Position numbers and translations under genes: made by a program
The notes under the pieces: generated by a model
Databases searched by the model: none
Told to the model about the DNA's origin: nothing
Seen by the model: only the letters and a program-made list of their open reading frames with translations
Source of the DNA: Linnemannia elongata
Taxonomy: Eukaryota; Mortierellomycota; Mortierellomycetes; Mortierellales; Mortierellaceae
Assembly: GCA_036320915.1 (NCBI GenBank)
Contig: JAXBDG010000021.1
Span: forward strand, 806,001-870,000
Direction of reading: 5' to 3'
Length of the DNA stretch: 64,000 nt
Shown here: piece after piece, positions 43,552 through 55,158 of the stretch
Layout: every line of letters starts with the position of its first letter
How positions within the stretch are numbered: the stretch's first letter is position 1

Positions 43552-45014
43552 ATGCTGAACAGCGCAGGGACATCGATTTGGCACCATGTCGCCATCGGTA
43601 CAGTCAAGACACGCCAAACATTCATCCTTTCACAACTCAAGTCAACTCAGTACCATGCACCACTTGCTCACGGAATGGTTTTAAACAGATCACTCTTGCC
43701 CTCAAGAACCCTGACCATGTTCGCAAGAAGATCTCTTAGGGCCAAGAGCAAGTCTACAGCCACAGCACCCGTCAATATGCTGTCAGCCGTCAGAGAGCGG
43801 ACATATGGAGCACCGTCAATCGCCAATGGACTCCGTCACACCTTCTCCACAGGAACGAGCACCCAAGCTGTGGAGGAGAACAAGGACGCCATGCCCTCTG
43901 CAGTCACTCCAGGAACCTGGTTGGACCGGATGCCAAAGTCCGTGCAGCCTTACCTCTACCTGACACGCATTGACAAGCCCATTGGAACTTGGCTGCTGTT
44001 TTGGCCCTGTGGTAATCGATCTTAATCTTGGAGACGCTGTTTCGATTGTTCACGCTATCGAGTTGTCAATTGCTTACTCGATTTTTATGTTCTTATTATC
44101 TTCTTTCGCGCTTTTAGCCTGGGGAATCACAATGGCTTCATACAGCGCCCACCTCCCTTGGACATCAACACTCTCGACAATTGGACTCTTTGGAGTCGGA
44201 GCTGTTATCATGCGCGGCGCAGGATGTACCATCAACGATCTCTGGGATCGCAACATCGACAAGAAAGTCGAGCGAACAAAGGTTCGACCTCTAGCCTCTG
44301 GCGCCGTTACACCCACTCAAGCGGTCGCCTTCTTAGGTCTTCAGCTCGGTGCAGGACTTGCAGTGTTGACCCAGCTCAATCTCTATAGGTAACGAGCAAG
44401 TAGCGACATGTGAGAGAAAGTCGACCCCTACCTTCATTGTTTTTCAGTTTCTAACAGATTCTATCCTTGTCATTCCTAGCATTCTTCTTGGCGCGTCTTC
44501 CTTGTCGCTGGTTGTGACTTACCCAGCCATGAAGCGCATTACATACTGGCCTCAAGTTGTTCTCGGGCTTGCATTCAACTGGGGCGCATTACTGGGATCA
44601 TCCGCCATGCTGGGGGCCGCCAACTGGCCAGTTGCTCTCCCTCTCTATGCCTCAGGTGTCTGCTGGACCCTCGTCTACGATACCATCTACGCCCACCAAG
44701 ACAAGAAGGACGACGTCAAGATCGGCGTAAAGTCTACGGCCCTGCGTTTTGGTGAGAAGACCCCCGAGTTCTTGGCCGCCTTCTCAACAGGAATGGTCTC
44801 TATGCTGGCATTGGCGGGATATATGAACGACCAAGGACCGCTTTTCTATGCTCTCTCCGTTGGCGGTGCAGCTGCCCATTTGGCATGGCAACTCAAGACT
44901 GTCAACTATGAGAATCCTGCAGACTGCTGGAGCAAGTTTGCTAGTAACAAATGGACAGGTGCCTTGGTGTTCAGCGGTATCGCCGGAGACTACCTTCACC
45001 AGTTGATGATGTAG
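43552..45014 (+). CDS. COQ2: 4-hydroxybenzoate polyprenyltransferase (ubiquinone synthesis)
   Basis: Exons 43552-44011, 44118-44388 and 44480-45014 join in phase to 421 aa. The first ~110 residues are Ser/Thr/Arg-rich and act as a mitochondrial targeting peptide. The UbiA-type membrane domain follows with both Asp-rich prenyl-diphosphate sites: [24 protein letters not shown] and [25 protein letters not shown], plus eight or nine hydrophobic helices. It joins the polyprenyl tail to 4-hydroxybenzoate in the inner mitochondrial membrane, the second step of coenzyme Q assembly. Motifs are complete and length is usual for fungal COQ2. An in-frame GTG 54 bp upstream is not a likely start. Confidence 0.96.
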
Positions 45015-45215
45015 GACAATAAAACACGCACGAATGATTAATATTCTTCTAGATATTTGAACGACACTGACATCAGCAAACAGAACCACTCATACAACAT
45101 AACCAATCATCTCCCTAAAAGTATTGTTATAAAATGCTGTAATGAGTGGGTATGACGAAGAAGAAGCAAAGTACAAACTATCAAACAAATAGGCATAGAT
45201 TAATGGGGGGATGAA
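45015..45215. other. Convergent 3' intergenic space
   Basis: Two hundred bases between the stop codons of COQ2 and the M16 peptidase gene, A-rich on the plus strand; nothing else seen. Confidence 0.4.
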
Positions 45216-48200
45216 TTAAGCAACAGAAGAGCTAGACGAAGAAAGAGGCGATCCAGGCGTGGTCCCGGTAGGAGAGATAATCCTTGACGAAGGCGCGCTC
45301 GAACTGGGGACAAAGTCATAAGTGGATTCGATTTCGAAATCCTGAAGGGCTGCCTCCTGGAAGTCGATTCCGTACTGCGCAAAGTGGGACTTGATCGAGT
45401 CAGGAGGCGATGGGGGTGTCAACAGCACTGTTGTCAATCTACATGTATAGCGTGAAGGAGGGAAAGGTGATAAGTTTTCATGACTTTGGATCGAAAGTAT
45501 TGCGATAAGAAAGCGAATACCATCACGTAGGTTTGCTTACCCTTCGCGTCCGTTCAGGAATTGCTTGAAGTACTTGTTGTAGACTCTCTTTAAATCGTCA
45601 ACGGTGACCTTGTAGAGATAGTTACCAGTCTTGGACAGTTCATCCACAGAAGTATATCCCTATGGGAACGCGCACAAAACGAAAAACACAGGTTAGTACC
45701 TTACACTGAAAACAGCACGAAAAACTACGACACAAAAAATAACAGAGAGGAAAGCAAGGGTTTACCCGAACAGCGCCACGGAGAACCCAGGAGAGGGCAC
45801 CGCCAGCAGTAGCACGCTCCATACAAGTCTGGTAAGCCTGAGACGCCATTGCAGTCTCAATCTCAAACTGGCCCCCAACAGTCTCTTCCCATTCTGTGTC
45901 CATACGACGAATAATATCCAAGAAGGCGTCATAGGCCTTGATAGGGTCCATGGCATCTCGGATCTCAAACGCCATCTGGGCCGTCCAAAGGTACACCGAG
46001 ATCGAACATCCATACGCGTAACCCTGTCCTCGGATAGCCGAGTAGAGAGGACCCTCGCTGCGAGAGAGAATCTCGCACAACAGGAGGGTGGCATATTGAT
46101 CCAGGTGGTTCTCCTCACTCGCCTTCTCCGGGTGGTAGACAATGTCACAGGGAACAATCGACACCAAGTAGGAGGATGTGATCGATTTGGATGGGATTAG
46201 AACGCTGCTGGGTGCCTTGACGCCATCGCTGGCAGCGAGTGGTCGGTAAGGTGTTCTTGGGAACGGGAAAGGATTTAGACCCTTCTTTGTCGATCCATTG
46301 CTGGGTTGAGTGCCGTCGTTCAAGGTCAGGTTGGAGGTCTTGACCGTAGCCTCGACCTCGTCCTTGGAGATCCTGATGCTGGGTTGGTCCTGTTGCTGAT
46401 GGAAGGGCTCAGAGGGCTTTCTCTTCTTGGAGTTCAACGTTGCGGCCGAGTAAGCAAGAGAGACCCCAGATGTAGCTTGGTAAAGCGCATGCTCCTGATC
46501 CCAGATCTCAGTCAACATCTGGACAGGGTCCGCCGTCTCTGCTCCAAACCCGATAGGAACACCGATCTGCGCAAAGCCCGCAGCCTCAGTGTTGCCGTTC
46601 CTCTTGGAGTTCATCATCACCTCCGAAACCGACTGTAACATCGCCTGCTTGATCCTCTCAAGTCGAGAAAGAATCTTGGGCACCTGGTCTGTCTTTAACT
46701 TGAGCTCCTGAACAATCCTCTTCAGGAACGGTTCTTGGCGGAAGGCCGAGATCGCCATGTCGTTGCCGAGGATAGGTGTTGTCGATTCCAACTGCGCAGG
46801 GTTGGCCTTGGGTCGAGGGGTCATATCTACCTTGCGGCAGTATCCAGTGGACAGCTCGTACCCACGGACAGGTGTCGTCATCCTAGTGCTGACCATGGCC
46901 AACATGTCAGCGCCATCTCGCTTGAGCTCCATGATCTGGGTCAACAGGTTCTTGGCCACTGTCAAGATCCGGTCCTCCGTGAACTCTGTGAACATCAAGA
47001 CTCGGAGAAGAAGCTGACACTGCTCCTTGAACTTGGATCGCTCGGCAGAGCAAGCCAGGACAAACAGCTCCGATAGCCATGAACAAGCAAAGATATCGTT
47101 TCCGAAGCCAACGGCAGCCTCGTGTGACACAAAGGTGTTGGAGACCAAGGTGACAACAGACTGGTAGTCCAGGTTCTCAAACACAATCTCCTCCGAGCCA
47201 TCCTCGCCTACATACTTGGGGATCGCACATGATGACTGGAAGATCAGCTCCTGGAAAAGGACCAAGTAAGGTCGAAGATCCTCGTCCAGATGTGTCAAGG
47301 GTAGACAGAGCTTGACATGAGCAAAGAACGTGTTGGTCTCGACCACCTGAACAACCTTGAAGGGCCGCGACTCGTCCTGTCCTTGACTACCCGTGATAAC
47401 ATAGCTCGATTCGATAGGGATGATGGGGACCAGAGAGGCATCAGGGATGGGTGGCATTGTCGCAATGATCTCTGGTGTCATATTAACCTTGTTGGCCTCG
47501 ACAGCCTCCGCTACCATGACTCCTTGCTTGGCCAAACCCTCAACTCCAAATGACTCCACGAGATCCTTGTGGTTTTGCGAGACAGTTGCCTTGATCACCT
47601 TTCCAAGCTGGCTGTTGGGGATCATCTGGACTTCCACCATTGAGGGCTCCAACAGCCATGTCCGGGCAAGATCCCTCCAGAACTGTGGCTCCATCGTCTC
47701 CATCTCGTCGATAATCGCAAAAATGTTGGATCGCGTACCAATCGACGCAGGCTTGGTCTTGTCCTTTTCCAGATATGCATGTGCCAAAATGTCAGGAACT
47801 AAATAAGATGTTGCAGCTTCATGAGGGTCGTCCTCGATCGATTCGTAGATTTTTGTCCGGTGTCTGGCGATAATTCGGCTCATCTCTGTTGGGTCGGACA
47901 GGCCGTTCTTGACAAAGTCGTCCAGCACCTTCAAGACCAAGCTGTGGAAATATCCTGGCTCGAACAAGTCCTGGGATTCTTCTGCATCGTCGCCTCCTTC
48001 TGCGCCTTCCAATTCCTTTTCGTCGTCTTCCCCGTCACTCTCTGCATCCTCTTCCTCGTCGTCTTCCTCTTCCTCGTCATCTGACTGATCGCCCTCGCTG
48101 TCGTCACCTTGATCGTCAATCTCATTTTCTTCGCTCTCCTCCTCATCATCCGACATGGCTTCACTCTCTCCTTCAGGATATCCGTTCTTGCTCTTTCCAG

Positions 48201-49643
48201 ACTTGGCCTTTGACCGGACAGGCACACCAGAGAAGAGCAACAAAAGCGACGAATCCATGCAGCCCTTTACGTCAAAATCAACATGACTGGCAATAGGGTT
48301 CCTCCGCTCCACAAACGCCTGTGAGAACGGTGATGCAGAAGTCTCATGCAAACACCTGAAAAGAATATCCAGCGCGACCATTGTCCTGATGTCGTACAGG
48401 TTGGGACCCAACCACGCATATCCAATCGACCCTACGTCCTCATCCGCCGAGGGGAACCGAATGGTCCTCGATGTAAGCTTCGTCTCTTTGGACATGATTG
48501 GCGCATTCCCACGACCCTGAGAAAGATCCATCTCCCGCGTGATGTCAAAAACCTCTGTCTTAACGCCGTCGAGAATCTTTTGTCGGATCAAGGTATCAAA
48601 GATCCTGTCGGGCTGTAGACTGTCTCCTGCGACAACGATGGTCATATTGGAGGGGTGATAGAACTTTTTGTGATATTCCCGAATGTCGTCGTTGGTCATC
48701 TTTGGGATCTCGGGTGTCAATCCTCCGCACTCGTAGTAGTATGTCTGTGACTCTGGGTAAAGCAGCCTCCTCAATCCAAGATCCAGCTATAAAACGTATA
48801 GCAAAAGCGCCAGAGCGGATCAAATTGAGAGTATATGGTTAATATATTGCACCATCACAGGCTCCAAGAACAATAAGGCCGTTTGTTCAAATTCTCGCAA
48901 TTGCAAGCCCAATCCGCGATGATAGGGAAACACATACAAGATCAGCCTCTGAATTCTCTCTGGCGGCCATTTCTGAAAAGACGACACCCTGCTGCTTGCC
49001 CTCGCCATCGACATGATACACCTCTGTGACATACTGGTCGTCTCTGAGGGTTGGGTGAAGTACATGATCCAGAAAAACGGGTAAAATCTCGGCCATTCCA
49101 TCTCGTCCTGCTGTCGCGATAGTATATCCCGTGTAATCCTCAGTCTAAGGCAGCAATTGAACGGAGGTGCTTATTAGTTGCCTTGAATGGACAAGTACGT
49201 ATTGATTGCATCTCAGTTGAAATATCGCTGTTAGAGAGCGTACTGTATATGCGTTGGTTCCTGTTGACAAGCAGCGGTTGGCTAATGAATCCAGGTATCC
49301 TCTATTAGGGTAGTTTGTCGATCCACAAAACACCACTGCATTCGTGTCACCATATAGAAGAAAAGAAAAGACATTTGGTCTTGTTAAGAGAGCTGTTCAG
49401 ACACATAAGGTATTTGAAATCAATTGGCGCCCTGTTCCTGAACGTACGGTGCTCGAGGGTATGAGGGAGACCCCTTGAATCCTTGACAACGGTGGGGACA
49501 ATAATGGTGGCAGTTGCTTGAGGACCGGGGATAGAGACGAATACGAAGCGCATGCTTGTTGCGCGGTGCTTGTAGACTGCCACGGGGGTGGGCTGGCTTG
49601 GCCCGGGGAGGGAGACCTCTGATTCCAGCAAGAAGTGATCCAT
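45216..49643 (-). CDS. M16 metallopeptidase (Sdd3/YOL098C-like) with acidic insert
   Basis: Exons 49643-49448, 49335-49244, 49138-48938, 48786-45766, 45659-45541 and 45438-45216 join in phase to 1283 aa. The inverted zinc site is PHTLEH in exon 1 with LVFCGS from exon 2, then NAYTDYTGYTIATAGRDG and, further on, the distal zinc ligand region EMAARENSEAD. Inactive-half-like M16 repeats fill the rest. A run of about 65 Asp/Glu/Ser residues interrupts the middle (48000-48160). No targeting peptide is evident, agreeing with a cytosolic M16C enzyme of the Sdd3 type rather than the mitochondrial Cym1/PreP. The C-terminal ~40 residues are Ser-rich. Family members digest unfolded peptides inside a closed chamber. 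Confidence 0.9.
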
Positions 49644-49820
49644 GTTATGTGTGAATGTAGGTGTGAGTGGAATGAGAGGAGTGAGGACGAAGTCTTTAAA
49701 AGAAAAAAAAAAAAAAAATGCGTAGTCGTGACCGTTGTTTGCATTTCAATTTGCCATTTGCCATTTATTCTAATGTACAGGTGAGGGAGAAAGGGAGAAG
49801 GGGGAGAGCAGGTCTACTTC

Positions 49821-51223
49821 TTAGTAACCAGACTTGGTGTCGGCGGCGAGACTATCGCCTGCGGGGTAGAAGCGGAGGTTGAGCGATGCATTTGACGTGC
49901 TCAGCTTGACATCGCTCGAGCCATGGCCGCGTGAGCCACGCTTGTTCGACTTCTTGTCCGTGTCGAACTGAAGGTGAGTTCCCTCGACAGTAGCTGAGCT
50001 ATTGCTCGTCGCAAGATCAAATCGTCCCTGGAATGCCTCCGTCTATTTCATTGCACGGATTCAAAGGCGAAGACAGACAGCACAATTGATTAATCAAACA
50101 TGACCAAAAGACCAAAAGTAAAAGAAGTCATGTATCACACATTGTGAGACAACACGCATAACTTACAAGGTTGACAGTAACAGAGCTGTTGGAGGTCTGT
50201 GCAAGACCCTTAAAGGGCTGGTCCTGTGGCACCATGATCGATGAGACAATGCTTGCATTGGATGTCTTTGTATGCACCTCAAGAGGCTGCCCAGTCTGGG
50301 AAGCATCCAAGCTGAGCTCAACTTTTGAATTGGCAGAGGTTACGCTGACATATGATCCGCGCGAAGCTGGTCCAAGTAGACATCCAACAATGGCCTTGCC
50401 GTTCCTGGTGGAATTGTCCATCCACAGTCCTTGGCCTGTGGGTGTAGCATCAACATGCAGTTCGAGTCCAGAGTTTGAAGTCTTTGTTGTCACAGAAGAC
50501 TGACGGCCATCACGAGGCTCGTGGACAACAAGCTTGGCAGAAATGGATCCGTTGGAGGTGTTGAGATCGATATGTCCTGCCTCGTATGAGCCAGAGATTG
50601 AAGAGTTGCTTGTGCGGAGGTCAATAGTATCGGCATGAAGAGTCTCCAGGGCAATGGAGGAATTGGAGAGATCCGATTTGACCTTGTTCCAGATCAGGTT
50701 ATGGAGTCCATCGCCTGAAAGGGAGCTGTTGGGAATATCGATGATCAAGTTCTCCATGGTGCGTACTGAGCTAGGGATCGAAATGGTTGTCTCGTGATAG
50801 ATGTTCAGGTTGGCGAACCGTCTGGGACCCTGTGGACATGAAATAGCAAAGTTGGTTATGTGGTTAACAATCCTTTCTTTGATGCGTATTTCATGCGTGT
50901 TTCTTCTTTACGTTGCTTGGCACTTGTCAGAGCCCATCTTGTCGGTTTACCTCGAGTGTAAAGGTAAGTGTTCTGTCTTCAAATCGGGTTCTGATAGCAA
51001 CTTCCTCTTTGTCGTTGTCTTTGGTTACCCAGATACGGGTCGAGATCAGTCCCAGGCCGGAGTCATCGTCGGTGTTGTGGATCAGACGGATCTTGCCCTG
51101 GACTTTGCCTTGGGCAATGACAGTAACGTTGGGATACTCCTTGGGGTTGAATGTGGTGTCGTCTCCCGGGACTCTGAGAGCGATGCTGGGCTGGTGAAGA
51201 AGGCCGACGAGAGAAGCAAACAT
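49821..51223 (-). CDS. Beta-repeat protein, DUF4097-like
   Basis: Exons 51223-50951, 50829-50167 and 50042-49821 join in phase to 385 aa. The start at 51223 is chosen because the frame upstream is pyrimidine-rich leader. The protein is a series of beta-strand repeats with recurring TSNSS / TSNGS / KTSNS phrases about every 20-45 residues (LRTSNSSISGSY, LNTSNGSISAKL, KTSNSGLELHV, SANSKVELSL, KTSNASIVSS, QTSNSSVTVNL, ATSNSSATVEG, STSNASLNLRF). This resembles the right-handed beta-helix/DUF4097 type seen in fungi and bacteria, whose role is mostly unknown. No signal peptide is clear. I cannot assign a function. Confidence 0.85.
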
Positions 51224-51708
51224 GTTGTAGTTACAGTAGTAGGAGTAGTTGTTGTGGTACTGAAGTTCTTTCAGTAGTTGGATGATTGTCTGGTAGCTTG
51301 GTTGGTGAAAGGGGTCGTTGTTGAGCAGTGAAGAGAAGAAAATGGAAAATAAGAGAAAAGACAAGTGAAAAGAAACCTTCAAAAACATCCTTTAAATGTC
51401 TGTTGCTTTGTTGCTTTGGCTTGGCACGGCGCCTGTTTTGAGTCTCAAATGGAAAAAATGAAAATCTCTTGGCTTTTTTTGTGCTGCTTTGACTCTTGGC
51501 TTGATATCCACCAAAAACAACACCTTTCAATAGTCGACAATAGGATCAAACACGTCTCACTTTTCCTACGGTCTTCTCGTTCTTAATGACTACAGCCATG
51601 TTAAGTGAGAGTCGTGTCTGTTGGTTTGTGGCTTTATTAGATGTAGGTAGAAAGAGAAGCATAAAATAATAATAATAAAGAATAGGGGGATAAAGGCCAT
51701 GTGCCATT
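51224..51708. other. Intergenic, no feature seen
   Basis: 5' leader of the beta-repeat gene and 3' flank of the small secreted-protein gene. The AATAATAATAA stretch near 51667-51679 is a likely A/T-rich 3' processing region for the plus strand or simple repeat; nothing further. Confidence 0.35.
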
Positions 51709-52206
51709 TCAAAGGGCAGAAAGCACTGCCATGACAGTTGAAAGGACCACAGCCCATCCCAACACTGTAGCAGACTGCGTAATCGACAACTGAACACCGG
51801 CAGAAGGAGAGGTAGGCTTGCTGGTATCAGCAGTAGTGGTGGCTGCAGGGGTAGGGGTAGGAGAGGGTGTTGGCTTGACACAGGTGATGTTCAATCCTGT
51901 CAGCAAGTTGGCAGCGAACCCGTTCTTAAAGGCTGTCAACTCGTTGGCCTGACAACTGGTCGCGCAGGCGTTGGTCCATGTAAAGTCAAAGCTCGCGTCG
52001 CAAAGGCAGGTCTTGTACTCTGGTGTGGTCTGGTTGCTCAGGTTGACGCCAACACAGGTGGGCAAGGCTGAAATTTGACCGACCAGGCAGTTGTTGCAGG
52101 GGACAGAGAGTCCGAACTGGGCTGAGACTTGGTTGTTCATCTGTGTCAGGACAATCAGGAGAAGGACCTGCAGAGCAAGGATGAAGACGGAGCGAGAGGG
52201 TGCCAT
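51709..52206 (-). CDS. Small Cys-rich secreted protein with GPI-type C-terminus (CFEM-like)
   Basis: Single exon, 165 aa. Start at 52206 (MAPSRSVFIL) gives an N-terminal signal peptide ending near residue 29. The mature part has eight cysteines in the pattern C-x2-C-x10-C-x15-C-x-C-x10-C-x3-C-x23-C, close to but not exactly the CFEM spacing. A Thr/Pro-rich linker (PTPSPTPTPAATTT) follows, then a hydrophobic C-terminus typical of a GPI-anchor signal. Three NxT/S sites occur. Likely a cell-wall or plasma-membrane surface protein. CFEM proteins can bind haem; that function is not claimed here because the axial Asp context is unclear. Confidence 0.85.
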   Translation of the reverse strand: MAPSRSVFILALQVLLLIVLTQMNNQVSAQFGLSVPCNNCLVGQISALPTCVGVNLSNQTTPEYKTCLCDASFDFTWTNACATSCQANELTAFKNGFAANLLTGLNITCVKPTPSPTPTPAATTTADTSKPTSPSAGVQLSITQSATVLGWAVVLSTVMAVLSAL

Positions 52207-52790
52207 CGTGTTGAAATGAGTATGTATGTATTTGTGTTTTGAGGAGTGAAGAAAGGTGGAAAGGACAGCAAGAAGGGGAAAGAAGTTAGAGAGAAGTGCA
52301 GTGAAGTGTACAAGGAAGGAGAGGTGAGAAGACAAGAAGAGGAAGAAGGGCTGTATGTATGTATCCGGTCTGGGGAATTGAGGCTAGTGTGGAGTCAGGG
52401 GGAAAGGGCACAAAAAAGTTGGCACAGAGTCAGGGGCATAAGAGAGAAGAGGGGAGGGCGAACAAAAGAGAAAAAAAAAGAAAACAATGCGGCATGTCCA
52501 TCTCCTTATGTATTCATCCGGAAGGTACGGTAAGGAAGGACAAAGGACAACGGCTAACCAGCAACCAGCAGCGGGCTGAGAAGAAAAAAAAAACGATGAC
52601 ATCGAGCCGTCGAACCCTATTCATTCCCACATCCACTCCCACTCCGAAAGGCGTTGCACCGCACCAGAACGTTAATGGTCCGATTCCAAGTCTACATGCA
52701 TCCCAGCATGTATCCACGTTAACAACCATGATCCACTCACATTAGCTCATCCATGTGTGTGATATAAAGCGAACCGTTTTAATGATCAAT
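52207..52790. other. Intergenic, no feature seen
   Basis: G/A-rich on the plus strand (52230-52350, 52430-52480); upstream region of the secreted-protein gene and 3' flank of the HIS5 gene. Frames here are low-complexity. Confidence 0.4.
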
Positions 52791-54164
52791 CTAAGACGAA
52801 AGCTGCTCGGTCAGGCGGCGGATCACAACATCGTTCTCCTCAGGGGTGCCAACAGTGATGCGTAGGCAGCCCTCGCATCCAATCTCGGTACCACGGAATC
52901 GCACAACAAGTCCCTGTCTTGAAGCCATATCCGAGTAGATCTTGAACGCCCGGTCGTTGCAAGGCTTGCCGTCCTTGTCAAGAACCTCGACCAAGACAAA
53001 GTTTGAGTCGTTGGTGCCCAAGATGCGACCGAGGCCAGAGATGGACTTGAAGGCCTCCAACAGCCTGTCTCTCTCCTGGACCATGACTGCGATGTGCTTG
53101 TGAAGGATCTCGAGACCCTTGGGCTGAAGAGCCTCCTGTGCGACTCTTGAGGTGGTGCTGGCAATATTATAAGGTGCCTTGGTGGCGTTCATATAAAACG
53201 CGATCTCGGGCGATGTAATCGCAATCCCCAAACTATGTTTTAAGAAAAAATATGGCAGCGTGGATGAGTATGCACCTTTGAGCAGGGACCATTATTATCA
53301 ACATATGTACCCTTCATAAACAACAACCCTTACCGAACTCCAGCCAATCCAAAGCTCTTGCTCATGGTCTGCATGACAACGAGGTTGGGATAGTCCTTGA
53401 CCCAGGTTGCCGTTGACCCCTCCTTGCCAGCATCAATAAAGTCCACATAAGCCTCATCCACGGCAACGATTCCCTTGTAGTTAGGCATGGTCAGGACACG
53501 CTTCATGCTTTCGTGACTCAGAGCAGATCCTGTAGGGTTTCCTGGGCTGCATAAGAAGATGATTTTGATGTTTGGGTGAGCTGCCACCTGCTTCTCGATC
53601 TATTATAGCAATGAACAATTCACAACAACAAATGCATTAGGGCCCTGTTCGTTGACGACTGAAAGCAGCGGAGATTGGTTCTTTGTCCTTTTCATTTGGA
53701 GAAGGTACCTCCTCGACGTTCAATTGGAACTGGCCGTCCAGGGTCAGGTTAGCCTTGTGGACCTGGACATCGTTGATCTGGGCAGAGACAGAGTACATGC
53801 CGTAGGTGGGAGGGGTTATCAGGACAGCATCCTTGCCGGGCACACAGAAGACACGGAAGAGCATGTCGATGACTTCGTCACTGCCGACACCGAGAAAAAA
53901 GTTTTCAGGGCCGCCCTGGATATTCCTGAACTTTGCGATCAGGTTCTTGAGGTCGTGCTGGTGAGGGTCAGGGTAGCGGTTGATGTCGAGTCCTGCGCTC
54001 GAGACGGCGGCCTCAGAGATAGGGTTCAGGGCGGGGCCGTAGGCGTTCTCGTTGGCGTCGAGCAGGACACCTGAGGAGTAGTCATCACGGGCACAGCGGT
54101 AGGGCTTCAAGGCCACGATATTGGGGCGAACGATGCTCTTGATATCAAAGGTTGTAGCAGCCAT
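52791..54164 (-). CDS. HIS5: Histidinol-phosphate aminotransferase
   Basis: Exons 54164-53709, 53599-53334 and 53232-52791 join in phase to 387 aa. It is a class I/II PLP-dependent aminotransferase: LLDANENAYGP (substrate-binding N-terminus of HisC), GVGSDEVIDML, ITPPTYGMYSV, FLCSPGNPTGS, VAVDEAYVDF (PLP ring Asp), the PLP Schiff-base Lys in MSKSFGLAGVRLG, and RFRGTEIGCEGCLRITVGTPEEN with the phosphate-binding Arg. It moves the amino group from glutamate to imidazole-acetol phosphate in histidine synthesis. Length is normal for the family and every motif is present. Confidence 0.96.
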
Positions 54165-55158
54165 TTTCTGTGGTAAGATATTAGTGAGTGATTATGTTGC
54201 AAAGGAGAGCAAGGCGTGCAAGGTATAAAGAATGGATGAGTGGGTGAAAGAGAATGAGGAGAGTAGAATGCAATTGAGAAGAAGAGAAGAAGAAAAAGAA
54301 GTGAATGCAAGAAGGAGAAAAGAAGAAGAAGGGAGAAGGGAGAAGTAGGAGTGGAGTGGGAAAAAAGAGGAGTGAGTCGAATAAGAGTCGTTCATTTTTT
54401 TTTTCTTTATCTTATTTTTCTTTGTCCCTGTTCACATTGACTCACTGACTTTTCATTATTTGCGGTGACTGGCTGTGGTTCACAGGGCAGGGATCTTCAC
54501 AAACACACGCACACCTGGAACCGTTCTATGATTGATGATATTCTCCGAGCGGGGTTGAACAAAGGTCAGAAAGGGGGAATTATTGTCTGGATAACGTGGG
54601 GGGGGGGGGGGGGGGGGGGGGAGGGGATGGCTTGTCACAACACACGCACACACACTCATTTGGGTGTCCTCGATACTTCGATACATACAAGTCTCTTTCT
54701 GCCCTTGACTCTAGCCTCAACGTCTTGCCTAGGATACGTCTATGGAGATAATACGCGTTGCAATTGCTGTCAATGTGTTAATGCTATTCAATTGTAGAAA
54801 ACCAACTCTGTTCAAAGGTTTATTATTCAACCGATTCGCCCCTCTCCATTCCTTCTTTGTTCATTCCCTCCGGCTCGCATATTTTCATCCCTAACCACCA
54901 TACTCGATCCAACCAGTCAACGGTCTATCCGATCCCTTCACTCTCCACCTTTCGTACTTTTTTTGTCGAATCAAGGCAACCTTTTTATTATTATTCTTTT
55001 CCTTTTTTTTTTTGTTTTCTCTTCTCTCTACCTTTTTCTTCACTTCTCCCACACGTACTCTTTATTCGCTCTCACTCACTCTCTCTCTCTTTGTCTCTCT
55101 CCCTTTCATCGTCCCCTCATTTACTTTTACCCTCTCATTCAACACATACATACACGCA
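54165..55158. promoter_or_regulatory. Divergent promoter between HIS5 and HSD17B10-like genes
   Basis: About 1 kb, no gene. It holds an A/G-rich leader of HIS5 (54200-54370), a 24-base poly-G run, and a C/T-rich leader (54980-55140) of the next gene. Frames spanning these are low-complexity. Confidence 0.45.
54598..54621 (+). repeat. (G)24 homopolymer
   Basis: Twenty-four consecutive G on the plus strand, followed by AGGGG; in the shared upstream region of HIS5 and the HSD17B10-like gene. Confidence 0.95.

Noticed and set aside
48130..48227. Lys/Arg-rich frame on the minus strand and basic frames at 4913-5281
   Set aside because: Alternate-frame readings of the acidic stretches in the M16 peptidase and PP2C genes.
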